This document shows positions 45,241-58,617 of a stretch of DNA of 64,000 nt, one piece after another (position 1 is the stretch's first letter; every line of letters begins with the position of its first letter). The stretch is from Nilaparvata lugens (taxonomy: Eukaryota; Arthropoda; Insecta; Hemiptera; Delphacidae): the NCBI RefSeq assembly GCF_014356525.2, contig NC_052510.1, forward strand, positions 52,818,045 to 52,882,044, read 5' to 3'. The translations under genes were made by a program, and so were the position numbers. Below the pieces are notes generated by a model that saw nothing but the letters and a program-made list of their open reading frames with translations, made no database searches and had not been told where the DNA came from.

Positions 45241-47265
45241 AATATTATCGATTATTTACTATACTGAGAACTATCTACTCTAGTAATAGCTGATCAGTTT
45301 TGAAATTAATCTCAAAAATTGTTTCCCTTGTTGGTTCACTGTTATACTCCAGATGCTACAGAAATCATCCGAGAAGAGCGGCATCTCACTATCAGTAGAG
45401 AGGTCAGGAGTTCCAATCATTGGCTACGCCTGGTCTTGCTCTGAATGAATCAATGCAAACAAAGTGCATCAGCATAACTCTATCCATTGTTTTTGAATTT
45501 CTCATCGGTTTGATAGAGATGTCTCAATTTATATCCAATAAGATTCGGATTTCATAATAGTTGTCCCGTCTCCATTTCTATAAAGCGCAATAGCTGGAGT
45601 AGATAATTTACCGAGACAAACAGGGCTAAATTAAATCTATGTACCATTTGACGCTACTTGAATATAGGAATAATTGTAATAATTCTTATGATTATATTCT
45701 AGTAAACCTTCTCCCAATTTGGAATTCTTGTAACTTATATGCTAGTAAACTTCCTCTCAATTTGGCAATGACTTATACAATCCAACTCTTCACTGAAACA
45801 AGCAATAGATGACTCTTGAAAATAAAAAATGTAAACCACAAGAGTAAGTGAGAATTGGAGGAGTAAACAAGCTGATAAACAATCTAAAGGATAGTTCAAA
45901 GGCGCTTGTAATTAATGATTAATCCAAGACGTGTGAAATCAATTATTATGGCGGGAATAAGGAAGTTCACTCAATTTTCAAACAAGTAGGTGATGATTAT
46001 CCATTGGGCGATTTATTCCAGACTCTCTCTATCAAGGCTGAGCTGAACTATCCCTTGTTCGGGAATAAATAATCATCATTCATCCTAATTTAGAGGAAGA
46101 CATGCTATAAACATATACATTAATACTAGAATACTATTGGATCTGGTAAAATTATATTTACACTCAACAGATGAAATATTGTAGCTGATAATATACACTA
46201 CAAAAAAGAACATATCCTATCTGGTAGTTTTGTACTAGAATACGGTACTAATCTTTCTACGGAGAAAGTGTCATGTACCGTAATTTATCTTTATTTTGAA
46301 AGATGATCCATACTTGAATATCAAATATAATATTATATAATATCAGATATTCATACTTAAATATCCATATTGAATATTATATATAAAGATTAATAGAACT
46401 ATTAACTATGGCTTCATGTAGGATGTTTTGTCGTAATAGTAATTGGGATTACTTTTATTCCGCTTCATTAGATTGATAGATGATATCCTCTCCAGGAAAT
46501 ATTTTAGACCTATGAGATTCTGAAATCTCTTTGACCATGATTGTGTGATGGATTATCCTATAAAATAATGAATCTAAGAAAGGCAAAATAGTTTTCGAAG
46601 TTGAAGAATCAATGAGTAACATGTTCTGAGAAATTTTTCGAAAATTCTTTCGACCGTCAGACATCACGTCACGGATCGGTTGTATCGTAGTCCACACCTC
46701 ACCGTGCAATATGGCGATATTTTCTATTTTCGAGCACTACGTCACAGTTACTGCCGTTTGCTAATGCTAACACTAAGAAAGCGTCCCCGTTCTTGCCAGA
46801 ATATTGTTGGAATTTTCTCACAATTTCACCCAACAAAATAATACAGTATTTTAAACACTAAAATACTCTTTGTGGAAGACCAACACACATGCCAGATTCT
46901 GTTATATATGTGAAAGATTCATGATCTCATACTATTTGGAATTTTCTCTCTAATAGCTATTGATGAAATTGTTGGAGTTATTAATAGAGCTGTTCAGAGC
47001 TTTCAACAATGAACCAAAGGAGCCGGATTCATGAAAAACTAGATATGCCATTATACAAAGGGGTCTTCACTATACACTATACTTCATGAACAGGGTGGAC
47101 AGGTGACAAGTCAAATTTGAAAGAAGAGGAAACTTGAGTACATTACCTCTACCGATTTCTTTAAAACATCACCATCACCTTTGATAATAATCTGACGATT
47201 CACATTTTTATTCCGATGTCACAATGAATCAATGCTTAAGATGTTATTGAGGTTATTAAGGGAAT
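45241..47265 (-). other. Intron 1 stretch without recognised features
   Basis: AT-rich. The open frame 46455-46709 (minus) shows no family resemblance. No repeats of note were seen apart from local AT-rich words. Confidence 0.45.
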
Positions 47266-47269
47266 AAGT

Positions 47270-47400
47270 GCGTTATTGTCAGTTCCACATAATTTATTTC
47301 CGTCAAACCATAGCTTCAATGCAATTAAGGCTTCATCATTAGCGCATTGAAACTATAGATTGGCTCAAATAAATTATTTGGAACTGACAATATCGCTTTT
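47270..47400. mobile_element. Small inverted-repeat element
   Basis: GCGTTATTGTCAGTTCC with ATAATTTATTT at the left pairs with AAATAAATTATTTGGAACTG and ACAATATCGC at the right; the centre holds GCTTCAATGC and GCATTGAAAC. A non-coding hairpin. Confidence 0.65.
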
Positions 47401-47496
47401 ATTTCACGTACCACTTTTTATATGAAGAAATTTAACATCTCTGTTCATAGAATAAATTTTATTTCGTTAGTGTTGTTGCTTTCTTGAATGAAAAAA

Positions 47497-47650
47497 TATT
47501 TGAAATAAAAACACACACATATATTGTCAAATTCTACACAGTTTCATTTGGTACAGATCCTGTGACCTGTGTGGTCAGGAAACCATGGTCCTGTCTGTAC
47601 CAAATAAAACAGTGTAGAGTTTGTCAATATATGTGTGTTTTTATTTCATT
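47497..47650. mobile_element. Hairpin element (AAATAAAAACACACAC family)
   Basis: Left arm AAATAAAAACACACACATAT, TTGTCAAATTCTACAC, ATTTGGTACAGA; right arm TGTACCAAATAAAAC, GTGTAGAGTTTGTCAATATA, TGTGTGTTTTTATTT. A half-copy occurs at 58563-58617. Confidence 0.75.
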
Positions 47651-47928
47651 ATGGAACAGTTCTACAACATTGACAGTGAATCAGTCGAATTTTTAAAAAA
47701 AGTATTTATTTATTGCATATTTCTGCTATAACCTTCATATTTGTTTTACATACCGTACGATTAACCTTCTATATAAATTATATTAATGATACTCAATATT
47801 TTCCCTGACGCTCGTCAGTTTCATCTGTAAACTCAACATCACTTTTTCCACTCATTCTCTAGATATTGACTCATTTCTATTCTGATCACCAGCATTGCGA
47901 CATGAATAATCAAGAACAATAGCATTTG

Positions 47929-48614
47929 CATAGTGCTAGAAATCACAATAGAAGTGTTGACCTTAATATAGGCGAAGCCTGAGGGAAAATTAGAGCAAAG
48001 GGCGTTCCCTACTTTCCTTGAAGACCTTTAATGCTTCATAATATCTGCCGGCAACTCTCACCCACGCTATAAATGAAGGTGAGCAGAGTACACGGATTGA
48101 CCCTGATCTCCTGATAGCTTTATCTCATTCCTCTATGTGACGATGATCTTCCCACTTCTTCACTACACAGACTTTTACTATCCCTGTCTCACATTTCTGA
48201 TTCGCATTATTTTTAGAGTCGAGGTTTTTACGATTTTTTTCATTTTTTTTTCAATTCAATTTATTTCATCAAAACACAGAAAACAGTACAAATATGTGAC
48301 AATCATGAAAAAAACAATAATTATTACTCTAAATATCTATATCAACTATCTGAAAAATACGGCTGGAGGTGAAGAACTAAAGTCATAAGTGACTTGTTCG
48401 CCAGTAGGAGTAGAGACTTAACTGTTTCTAAATCGTAAACTAATAATTTAAAATGGAATCTTCTTATTCAAACAATGGTAAGAATGTTTAAAATAGATGC
48501 TAACAATTGTGAATTAATCCTGACAATAATGAATCGTTTTAAAAGCTGAAAAAATGTTGAACTCATAAAATATTAAGATGAAGTAATAGTTTGAAGTATC
48601 CAGTTTTTAATATA
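47929..48614. repeat. 690-bp direct duplication, left copy
   Basis: CATAGTGCTAGAAATCACAA to CCAGTTTTTAATATA, repeated nearly identically at 50487-51180 in the same orientation. The two copies bracket a Tc1/mariner-class element exactly. Confidence 0.92.
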
Positions 48615-50486
48615 CAGGGTGATTCATAATTATGGTAAAATTTCAATACGTGATAGTAGAGGTGAAAATAAGAAAAAAAGTTCATATAAACATATATCCA
48701 TAAAACATATATTCATTAGCGAGCTATACAGGATAAAGGATTTCACCCAGAATTCAGTTCCTCTGGTGAAATACACCGATGCTGAATTGTTTGGGGACTA
48801 GTTTTTGAAAAACTTATGCTGGATTCATATGGAAAAATATCTGAAAAATTGAATAAAACTATCTGGAAGCTGTAGTGTGAGTAGTTTTTGGAGAAAAAAA
48901 GTTGAAATATACAAAAAATCTAAGTAGAAAAGCACAGACTTCTACTTTGATGCCCAATAACTTTCTTTAATGACCAGTAAACAAATAATTTTTCGCACTA
49001 AAAATTGTAGGGAATTGAATTCTGAAAAGAATTAAGTAAGCTGTGTTAACTAATTTGAATAAAAGTTGAGTAAAATGTATTCTTATGTAGTACATTACAC
49101 CAAAAAATTTGCTGTTTTATGAGGAGAGAACTGATAACTCATAAGTTGTAGCTGATTGCAAATAAAATATTCGGTTTTTTATGAAAAGTTTTTTTTATAT
49201 GAAAGTAGCATATCTAAATGACATTAAACTTATACCGAAAGACTAGTTGATTATGCCATTAAGCCTGGGAGGAAGTTCAAACAGAAGTAGATGATCTCCT
49301 ATGATTCCTGCCCAAATGTTTACTGAAAACTTATGTTGTGGAAGATTAGGATTGATGGCTTGAGGATTCTCAGCTGCCCAAATATGTTGGTTGTGGACGT
49401 TTTAACGATAGCTTTTCTTGTAGAGTGTGCCTCGTCAGTAAATAAAACGGTTGTTAAAAGGTTTGGGTAACAAGTTTTACTAAAAACCATCGGCAATACC
49501 AGCACAGGGAATACAGTCTCGTGGCAATAGAGTATGAACTTTCTGGAGGGGGTATGGATGTAATTGTTGCTATTTAGTATCCTTCAAATAATGGATTGAT
49601 TCACATTAAACTGCACTGACAATTCTCTCGTGCTCTTCTCTGGTTGTTCATAAATTTCATTAAGAACTTGTACTTCTAACACAACAGTCATAGTAGAGCA
49701 GGGTCTGCCTGCATGTGCTCTTTGGATATCAAAGGATCTGTTTCAGACAGACGTTGATGAATAGTGGCAAAAAACCTTGAACTTGGACATACTCGGTTAG
49801 GAAAGTTCTCTTGATACAAACGGCTTGCTTCAGTACTATTACAGTTGGGTCCCATTCCATACATTAAATGCATGTCAGCTAATTCGGAGTATGAATAATG
49901 TCTAAGATTACCTGCCATTTTTCAAAAGTTAACACTTAACACAAAATCTAAGTGGATTGGTACTAATAACTGGTTAATAGATTAAACAAAAAACACAGCG
50001 CGGTTATAGTGGCCTAACTTACAGTTTGTTTTTTTCTGTTCAACAGTGAGCTAAAATATTTCTGAAAATAATTTTCAGCTGATAATTTCTTTAAAATTTT
50101 CTAATTAAAACATAATAAACCAGCTGTTTTGGAACAGCTGTATTAAAATCCATGTTTTTTGCAATCACTACAACCTATGAGTTATCAGTTCTCTCCTCAT
50201 AAAACAGCAAATTTTTGTGGTGTAATGTACTACATAAATATATTTTATTCAACTTTTATTTGAATTCAGTTCACACAGCTTACATAATTCTTTTCAGAAT
50301 TAAATTCTCTACAATTTTTATTGCGAAAAATTATTTGTTTATTGGTCATTAAAGAAAGTTATTGGGCATCAAACGTAGAAGTCTATGTTTTTCTACTTAG
50401 ATTTTTTGCATATTTCAACTTCTTTCTCAAAACTACTCACACTACAGCTTCCAGACTAGTTTTATTCAATTTATCAGATGTTTTTC
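48615..50486 (-). mobile_element. Tc1/mariner-class element with long inverted arms
   Basis: It starts CAGGGTGATTCATAATTATG after a TA-rich flank. The inverted arms are 48826-49163 and 50157-50486 (for example ACTTTGATGCCCAATAACTT against AAGTTATTGGGCATCAAA). About 210 bases present at the left end have no partner at the right, so the right end is truncated at the duplication junction. A decayed transposase lies between the arms on the minus strand. Confidence 0.75.
49240..49918 (-). pseudogene. Decayed DUF4817-type transposase
   Basis: The N-terminal block 49918-49688 reads MAGNLRHYSYSELADMHLMY, then RLYQENFPNRVCPSSRFFAT and QRLSETDP, the helix-turn-helix region (DUF4817) common in insect Tc1/mariner-class transposases. 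A second block 49450-49320 contains LFTDEAHSTRKAIVKTST, matching the FTDEA catalytic region (second acidic residue of the DDE triad). In another frame 49305-49245 continues VNIWAGIIGDHLLLFELPPR. Frameshifts and the short distance between blocks show that the middle of the protein is deleted. No function remains. Confidence 0.8.
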
Positions 50487-51180
50487 CATAGTGCTAGAAA
50501 TCACAATAGAAGTGTTGACCTTAATATAGGCGAAGCCTGAGGGAAAATTAGAGCAAAGGGCGTTCCCTACTTTCCTTGAAGACCTTTAATGCTTCATAAT
50601 ATCTGCCGGCAACTCTCACCCACGCTATAAATGAAGGTGAGCAGAGTACACGGATTGACCCTGATCTCCTGATAGCTTTATCTCATTTCTCTATGTGACG
50701 ATGATCTTCCCACTTCTTCACTACACAGACTTACTATTCCTGTCTCACATTTTTGATTCGCATTATTTTTAGAGTCGAGTTTTTTACTATTTTTTTCATT
50801 TTTTTCAATTCAATTCAATTTATTTCACCAAAACACAGAAAACAGTACAAAGATGTGACGATCATGAAAAAAAACAATAATTATTATTCTAAATATCTAT
50901 ATCAACTATATGAAAAATACGGCTGGAGGTGAAGAACTACTGGCATAAGTGAAACACTTGTTCGCCAGTAGGAGTAGAGACTTAACTGTTTCTAAATCGT
51001 AAACTAATAATTTAAAATGGAATCTTCTTATTCAAACAATGGTAAGTATGTTTAAAATAGATGCTAACAATTGTGAATTAATCCGGACAATAATGAATCG
51101 TTTTAAAAGCTGAAAAAATTTTGAACTCATAAAATATTGAGATGGAAGTAATAGTTGTGAAGTATCCAGTTTTTAATATA
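50487..51180. repeat. 690-bp direct duplication, right copy
   Basis: Second copy of 47929-48614 with a few small indels (for example a four-base CAAT insertion near 50810). It continues past the mobile-element insertion point into ATATATTTATTGGAAC, presumably the original flank. Confidence 0.92.
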
Positions 51181-51234
51181 TTTATTGGAACAAATTTAAT
51201 TGAACTAAAATTTATAAGATTATGATTTCCTTAC

Positions 51235-51343
51235 TGAATCTTTCTTTGTTTTTCCAACTCAATGTTAAAATTCAAACTTCAACGTTTACTGAATCTTTCT
51301 TTGTTTTTCCAACTCAATGTTAAAATTCAAACTTCAACGTTTA
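51235..51343. repeat. 55-bp tandem duplication
   Basis: ACTGAATCTTTCTTTGTTTT through CAAACTTCAACGTTT occurs twice in direct succession, identical by eye. Confidence 0.92.
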
Positions 51344-52387
51344 TCTCTTATTTCATAAATTCGTTCCTCTTTCCCTATTTTATTCTCCACATTCTTCCCT
51401 ATTCATTTTATTTATATTTTTATAAACAAGTTTTTTTATTTGAAAAGAAATATTTTCCACTTCTCCGAACTAAACTCCATCTACACATATTGTTTTACCC
51501 CTTTCTCCTTCCCCCTCTTGCATCTTTTCCTATTTGTCTCCTTCAAACATATTTTTTTCTCTTCTCTTCATCTGAATGAGGTTCCAGACTCTTCCAAAAA
51601 TTCTCTCTTCATTCAATTCTTGTCTTACTTGCCCTCTAGAAATGTCTCATAATCATTTGACTACATTATTATCATCAGTATCTCCCTATTTTTTTTCTTT
51701 GTAACATATTCTTCTTCTTTTTTTCCTCTATTCAATCATTCTTGTCTAGGCCTGATCCTCTTTTCCACACCTTTTTTGAAAATTCTTTATTGATTCATAC
51801 AATAAGTAAATAATCAAAATGATAGGGAGAGAAAAAACTAGGTAACCTTGTGCTAATTCCTCTCCCAAAATTAGATAAGGTTACACATAGCCCGAAACAG
51901 GTTAAGTCTGTCTTGTAGTTGCTCACTTCACAAAATTTTCAGTCCTTTACTATTTTCACAAAATAGAATTTCAAATTTAGATGCTTCAAAACCAAACATA
52001 AAAGAAATATTTCACATTATTATCACATATTAAAAAAATAATTTTGCTGGACCAGAGAACAAACTTAATATTCTTATTTTTATCATTCATTTTCTCTCTC
52101 ATCTTCATTATTGTACCATGAATATTTCCTTCATATATCTTGTTCTCTGTCTTTCTCCACTTCACCCTTTGTTATCTTCTCTTTCTCCTCTTGTAAGTAG
52201 CTCATCGCCTCTCACTCAAATTGATGGTGTTGGGAATCGATAACGGAAACAAACATGGAGTACAAATTAGCAGAACGGACAGACGACATTAGACACCTCT
52301 CTGCTTCGTGGCGATGACCTTGTCATCCCTCAAGCATGATAGGACAAACATACTCTTGTCACCGGTCTATAGCAATAGTTTTCCATA
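51344..52387 (-). other. Pyrimidine-rich intron stretch
   Basis: Long TTC/CTT-rich runs (51345-51775) without exact periodicity. A dispersed repeat near 51781-51860 (TTCTTTATTGATTCATACAA, GATAGGGAGAGAAAAAA) is inverted near 62855-62930. No coding content is recognised. Confidence 0.45.
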
Positions 52388-53443
52388 TACAGAGTGAGTG
52401 ATATGTATGGGAACCCTTCAATAAGTTGAAGACTGTAGTAGATATAATACTGTAACTTTCAGGATAAATTATTGGTCGAATTCGTATGACAGTCGTAAGG
52501 CCCATTGACGGCTTGAATTATATATTCAGGCGGTGGGACCTTCCCGCAAGGGACTCCCCACTAACAAAAACCATACGAATTTCCTTTTTTTTGTCGAATA
52601 CTCCACCTTTTGATGTACAACTGAATTTCAAACCCTCATAAGAGGATGTAACTCGAATATTTTTAATGTTAACATCTATTGTGTGGTAGATTATTTTAAA
52701 GGCCTTCTTGAAACAAGAAAGATGGCATCAATAAAAATGTTCTACGATGCTCTTATCCAAAATGGCGGTTGATTGAAGTTTTAGTTTTTTAAAAAATGAG
52801 GGGTTGTAACTCAAATATTTTTAATGTAAACACCTATTGTGTGGTAGATTATTTTAAAGGCCTTCTTGAAACAAGAAAGATGGCATCAATAAAAATGTTC
52901 TACGATGCTCTTATCCAAAATGGCGGTTGATTGAAGTTTTAGTTTTTTAAAAAATGAGGGGTTGTAACTCAAATATTTTTAATATAAACACCTATTGTGT
53001 GGTAGATTATTATAAAGGCCTTCTTGAAACAAGAAAGATGGCATCAATAAAAATGTTCTACAATGCTCTTATCCAAAATAGCGGTTGATTGAAGTTTTAG
53101 TTTTTTAAAAAATGAGGGGTTGTAACTCAAATATTTTTAATGTAAACACTCATTGTGTGGTAAATCATTTTTAAGGCATTTTCAAATCAAGAATGATAAC
53201 ATCAATAAAAATGTTCTATGATACTTGTATCCAAAATGGCAGCTGATTAAATTTTCAAGTAAAAACTAAAACTTTATCACATTTAAAATATATGAGTTAC
53301 AACCCCTAAGTCACCCCTTCATGAGAGGTTGAAATTCAGTTGTACATCAATTCGACCAATAACTTATCCTGAAAGTTACAGTATTATATCTACAACAGTC
53401 TCCAACTTATTGAAGGGTTCCCATACAAATGACTCACTCTGTA
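52388..53443. mobile_element. TIR element with internal 158-bp tandem repeats
   Basis: The left end TACAGAGTGAGTGATATGTA, with AACCCTTCAATAAGTTG and TACTGTAACTTTCAGGATAA, pairs with the right end TTATCCTGAAAGTTACAGTA, CAACTTATTGAAGGGTT and GACTCACTCTGTA. The arms are about 100 bases. Inside, a 158-bp unit (GTTGTAACTCAAATATTTTT to TTTTTTAAAAAATGAGG) repeats about 3.7 times between 52645 and 53230. It is non-coding. Confidence 0.85.
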
Positions 53444-53539
53444 TATCGATGTATGAAGTTGAGAAGTGAATTTATTTTATAAAAATGATAACTAGATGAA
53501 ACATTTTTGAATAAAAGTTCTCAAGGTGTCTCTCACGAT

Positions 53540-53850
53540 TTAGGTGAGAGAGAAAGAAGAGGAGAATGTAGTAACAGGAGAGAAGAAGTGGTATGAGAGG
53601 GAGAAGAAGATATGCAATGAGAATGGGGAGTCAGTGGAGAAAGAGGGAGAGTGGAATGTGGATAAAGAGAGAGAGAGTGGAATGTCGAGAAAGAGGGAGA
53701 GTGGACTGTGGAGAGAGAGGAGAAGGAGGCGAGAGAAAGGTGAAAGTATAGGAGAAGAGGAAGGGAAATTGATGAAAGGATGTGTAGGATGAGAGAGGAA
53801 GAGAAAGAAGATGTAATTGAATGGTAATGGAGGGGAAGGAGTGGACGGAA
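53540..53850. repeat. Purine-rich (GAGA/GGA) low-complexity tract
   Basis: GAGAGAGAGTGGAATGT-type phrases recur three times around 53640-53710 within a long G/A strand. Frames on both strands are compositional artefacts. Confidence 0.8.
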
Positions 53851-56540
53851 ATATTGGAATAACAGGTGAAAGAATCAAAATAAATATTTTAAATAGAAGT
53901 TTGAACTAAAGAGCAGTGGGAAAAAATGGAGTGATCTTGAATAAATTTGAAATGAAAAATTCAAATTTGGGAGAAAAGCAGAAGGAGACTGAGAAGTGTT
54001 AGAACAGAGCTATCAGGGAAAAATACCTACAGATGGAGATAAATGAGCAATTGCATTTGTTCAAATGCTAGTAAATCAATGAATAATTATTATTAAACAA
54101 AAATCCTAATTAAATCCCAGAAGTCTTCGGGGTGATTTACAGCATTTAATCAGGATTTCCGTTTCATAATGTAAAAATAACTCTCAACCAAATATCACAG
54201 ACCAGTTGATAAAAACTCTATAAGTTCCAAAAAGTATCAAAAAACAGTGCTTATTACAAGGAAGTGATCTGCTTCCTGATTGGATTGGAAGGCAGGCCTT
54301 GGTCTGGCGGAACAGTCACTTCAATTCTGTCTGAGGGTTATTGTTCAGTAAAATTGCTGTATATTTATAATATGATATTGCAGCTGAATAACGGCCATCG
54401 AAATCATGTTCTCCTTGAGCGAGAAATTATTTCATCAGACTCCTAATGGACGTAAGAATAATCACCACAACCGTTATAATGTCTGCTCTATTCTCTCACC
54501 ATACCTAGAGATGTTTATATTCTTGTGAAATGTTCAAGTATTTCATAATTAATAATTCACAACCAAAAAATACAATTACAAACTCATTAACTATCAGTCA
54601 TATGAGTATTTTTATAATAATTGAATTTCATTCTTGGTTTATGCCACATCTATTTGATATTGAGTTATTCTGAATGAAATTGTTGTACAGTTGATTTTTA
54701 TGATCTACGACTTTAGAAAGTATAATGTATAAGCATAAACTTATCGAACAGAGAGATGTGTAATATAAGCTATGATTTATATCAATGTTGAATTTAATTT
54801 ATTGCCAAAAATGACAAATACATATTTTTACAATACAATATGAATAACATTGCCTGATAACTTTCTATGAATAACTCAAGTGCATCAATAGCATCACTGT
54901 TAAATCTCACTTCGCATTTTTCCTCATTTCTATAATTTATAATATTTATTATATTGATTTTTCCTGCCCATCTATTCTAATAATTAGCCTACCAATCATT
55001 TTCTCTATCTTCATTCATTTATACAGTCCACTAGTTTTGGGCAGAAAATTCAATAATCACTGTAATACTTGGCACTGCCAACATAAGATTCCTTGTGTGT
55101 TAACATTGCAATATAATAATACTACAGCTATCCTATCTACACACGTTAATATTATTTTACTTTGTGCTTTATAGAATTTGAGGTATGAAGACTCATCTAG
55201 TAGAAGCTATGCTAGTTGAGAATAAAAAAATAGCAATACCAAAAATCTTTCTGATCTAAGGAAAATTGAATGATATCAATGAAACCAAAAACATTTTTTG
55301 TCTGTCTCTGAGTAACGAATACAAACGTAGAAGATGACTAAAAACTATGAATGAAAAGATTTTTTTTCTGAAAATGTTGTCTCCATTGTGCTTCAAAGAA
55401 TAGTAGTTTTAGTGAGTGCAAATTAGCCACAAAAGTTCTATTGTAGTCCACTAGTGAAGTTGTTCATTCAACTGTTTGTTCAGATGACTACTAATTTGGC
55501 TCCGTTCACATAATCTTTAATTGGACGAGAGAAAGCTGAAGAGTCTATTTTTGGATTCGCTTGTATCCAATTTTTCATTTATAACTATCATTCCGTGAAG
55601 TCATTGGTTTTTGGTTATGTAACAACAGGATAAAGGAATCATCTATTGAATTTGAGAACGATATAAACAATTCGTCACTCATTCACAAACGTCTAATCAC
55701 TTCTGAACCAATTAACATCAGTTTTAAGTGTTATTAATCATAAGAGAGCCTAACTTAATAAATATTAAGACTTGGGCGTGATTCACTCCAAAGAAACGCA
55801 ATGTTTAAAATTACGTGCTTGGTAACCGATTCATGGAAGGCGCACCATGTAGCTTGCACAACAAACAAGCTTGATTATAATTATAATAAGAAATTTGATT
55901 TCAACGATAAAAAGTCAAATAGGTCACTCACTACTTGAATTTCAAAAACAGTGAAGTGAATCATATAGATAAGTCCAATGTACATAGAATACATTGTACC
56001 TGTATTCTAGGTACATTGGATACTATCATACAACAAAGGACCAACAACGTATTCACTTTTTTATCACGATGGATTCCAAAAATGATGATGTGTTTTTTCC
56101 TTTAAAAAATTCGAAATCTTTCTCTATCGAAATAAAACTTGAAAGGAATACAGAACTTCCAGTGCTGAATGTGAATATGGAATAATTCTCTCGATATCTG
56201 CATTTCAAATAGTTCTCAATAATATTGTAGGATTCTGGGTAATGTGATTGTATAATGTCATCTACATTTTGGTTACTGTGGTTTATGTAAACATTGAGGG
56301 CCTACAAGAATAAAATTCCGAAGTTATAACGTGATTCTACAATTATACTTACAGACTCATATTAGACTATTCATATTCCACTGCAGGGTGGTCGGAGTTT
56401 GAAATAATGTATTTATTTCTGTTTGTCTTCGAATGCCAAGCTGAGTAGCCTAGTAATGTAACAACAGTGACCTATTGAACGTTTTATTTTTCCACAATCT
56501 TGGAAAGACATTCTAACATTTCTTCTTCATCATCAGCTTC
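53851..56540 (-). other. Intron 1 stretch without recognised features
   Basis: AT-rich. A short inverted pair, TCCAATGTACATAGAATACA with TGTATTCTAGGTACATTGGA near 55975-56018, forms a small hairpin. The open frame 55994-56185 follows it but shows no family or splice evidence. Confidence 0.45.
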
Positions 56541-56544
56541 TTCT

Positions 56545-56562
56545 ACTCCTACTCCTCCTTCT

Positions 56563-56594
<32 letters not shown>

Positions 56595-56690
56595 TTCTTC
56601 TTCTTCTTCTTCTTCTTCTTCTCTTCTTCTTCTTCTTCTTCTCCTACTCCTCCTTCTCCTTCTCCATCTTCTTTTCGCCAAGCGACTGAC
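56545..56690. repeat. (TTC)n microsatellite
   Basis: About 145 bases of TTC with CTCCT interruptions, the second long TTC array in the window. The predicted poly-Ser, poly-Leu and poly-Glu/Arg frames are artefacts. Confidence 0.97.
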
Positions 56691-58556
56691 AACAACTTGG
56701 AAAGATGCCGGTAGCTTATTTCGGGAATGTGGAAAACGAACAGAGAGCAGAGAGCACAGTACACAGATTAGGGTCACGCATTCAACTATTGGGGAAGAAA
56801 CCACTGAAACTAACTCGAATCTTTGAGACAGAAACATGCATGCTTGGATACACTTCATGCCAATGACTTGACAGATCAATTAGGATTACAAATATAATTG
56901 AAAATAATTTATCAATTCGTAAATATTCATGGGATAAACAAGTCCGTAGAAAGTCTTGGTAAGACGAATAGGATATTTTATTTTCAAATGATAAATTCTG
57001 TTACCATTATATCATCATTAAAAGTGATAATAATACACAATGGAATATAAATTATTCAATACTTTTCTTTGAAATTCAAGGTTGATACAAAATTTTTCAA
57101 TCGAAATTGTTTTAGTTATTATCAGGAATGCCCACTCAGCTTGAACTTGGTATACTAGAATTCGTTTTTTTTATGGGGGTGAATCATTGGTGTTTTATGT
57201 CGTTCCAATATACTGGAAATGTCTATAGAACAATTTACAAGCACAATGGATTTATTTTCTGTGAATTAAATAATAATCGATTAGTAGGCTATAGAAATTA
57301 TTTCAAGCTTTCCTGTACCATTCTCTGATAAATCAACCACGTCTCCAGATATCAATCCTTTTAATATCTTAATCTCATTTAATTTCATCGTACAATTGAT
57401 TAGGCTCCATGTAGCAACGTCCATCGTGAAAATAAGTACCAATCCAGCATCAACTCATTCTTCTGATAGCCTGATGTAGCCTTTTTCTTCTGAAAATATA
57501 TAGCATTCTTCTTATATAGCCTAATTTCAAGCTTTAACGTATGTTATAATAAGGTAATAGCCTACAAACCTTCACTATCGCATTAGTCTATTGGTATTGG
57601 TACTAGATACACATACAGTCATTCCAATTTCGTGTTTGTATGATTTGCAAAACTACTCCAATTATTTCGTGTGTACATGATCTGACGTAACAAACGGTTG
57701 CGGAAATCAAATCATAGTACAATGCGCCCTCTACATGTTTCTCTTTCATATTCTTCTACTTCTACTCACTCATTCTTCCTCCTTCTCACTCATTCTTCTT
57801 CCTTCACTCATGTTTTTTTTTCCTCTTCTACTCATTCTTCCTCACTCTTTTCTTTCTCAACAGCAAACGCTTTAACCTTTCTCCTCGCTACTTGCTGGTG
57901 AATAGATGCTTTGGCAAACGGCCTGTTTAACATACGGTAGCATTATTGGGCAATAAAATTTTGCAACTAGCTTCTCATTGGCCGTACATTGTCCGAATAT
58001 TGTACTCGCCGGGAAAACCTAGACTGTTGAAAATGATCTGGTCGTATAATATATTTCAAAAGCTCTCATCAACAGTCGTTGGTCCTAACAGTAGTTGCTT
58101 TTGAAATTTTGAACAGAACCAACTTCAGTGTGTTAATTGTAACCATGAAGTGATATGTATGCATTTCTGTCTCTAGTTTGAAGTTGTTAGGTAGCCTACT
58201 TCGAGTCAAATAAGTATCATCATTATAAATGTCTTCAAAACTGGTTATGGCAAGTTATGTAGCTCATTTCAATCCATTGTTCTTTGTAGTAGACAAATAA
58301 ACTTATTTTATAGCTCTATAAATATTTGAGTACCATTCCACCGCATTATTAATAGTTGTCACTACAACAGTAATTCTATATTACCATGAATAGTTGGTTG
58401 AAACTGTTTAGTCAAGATGTGGATTTGTATAACAACTATAAATTTCTATTGGGACTTATTGAAACGCTCATCCAGATATTTCTATTCTGATGCTACTGAT
58501 AGATTTGTAGAAGTTGAATTTTTTCTCATTCCCCTTCTAATCCTCAAATATTGATC
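56691..58556 (-). other. Intron 1 stretch without recognised features
   Basis: Includes a TTC/ACTCATTC-rich patch at 57750-57850. No gene, RNA or clear mobile element was seen. Confidence 0.45.
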
Positions 58557-58562
58557 ATGAAA

Positions 58563-58617
58563 TAAAAACACACAAATATTGTCAAACTCTGCAGTTTTAT
58601 TTGGTACAGGACCAAAT
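58563..58617. repeat. Half-copy of the AAATAAAAACACACAC hairpin
   Basis: AAATAAAAACACACAAATAT, TTGTCAAACTCTGCAG, TTTATTTGGTACAGGACCA matches one arm of 47497-47650; the other arm is missing. Confidence 0.7.

Noticed and set aside
56484..56879. Frames across the second TTC array, including 131-codon minus and 108-codon plus
   Set aside because: Low-complexity translation of a microsatellite with unrelated flanks.
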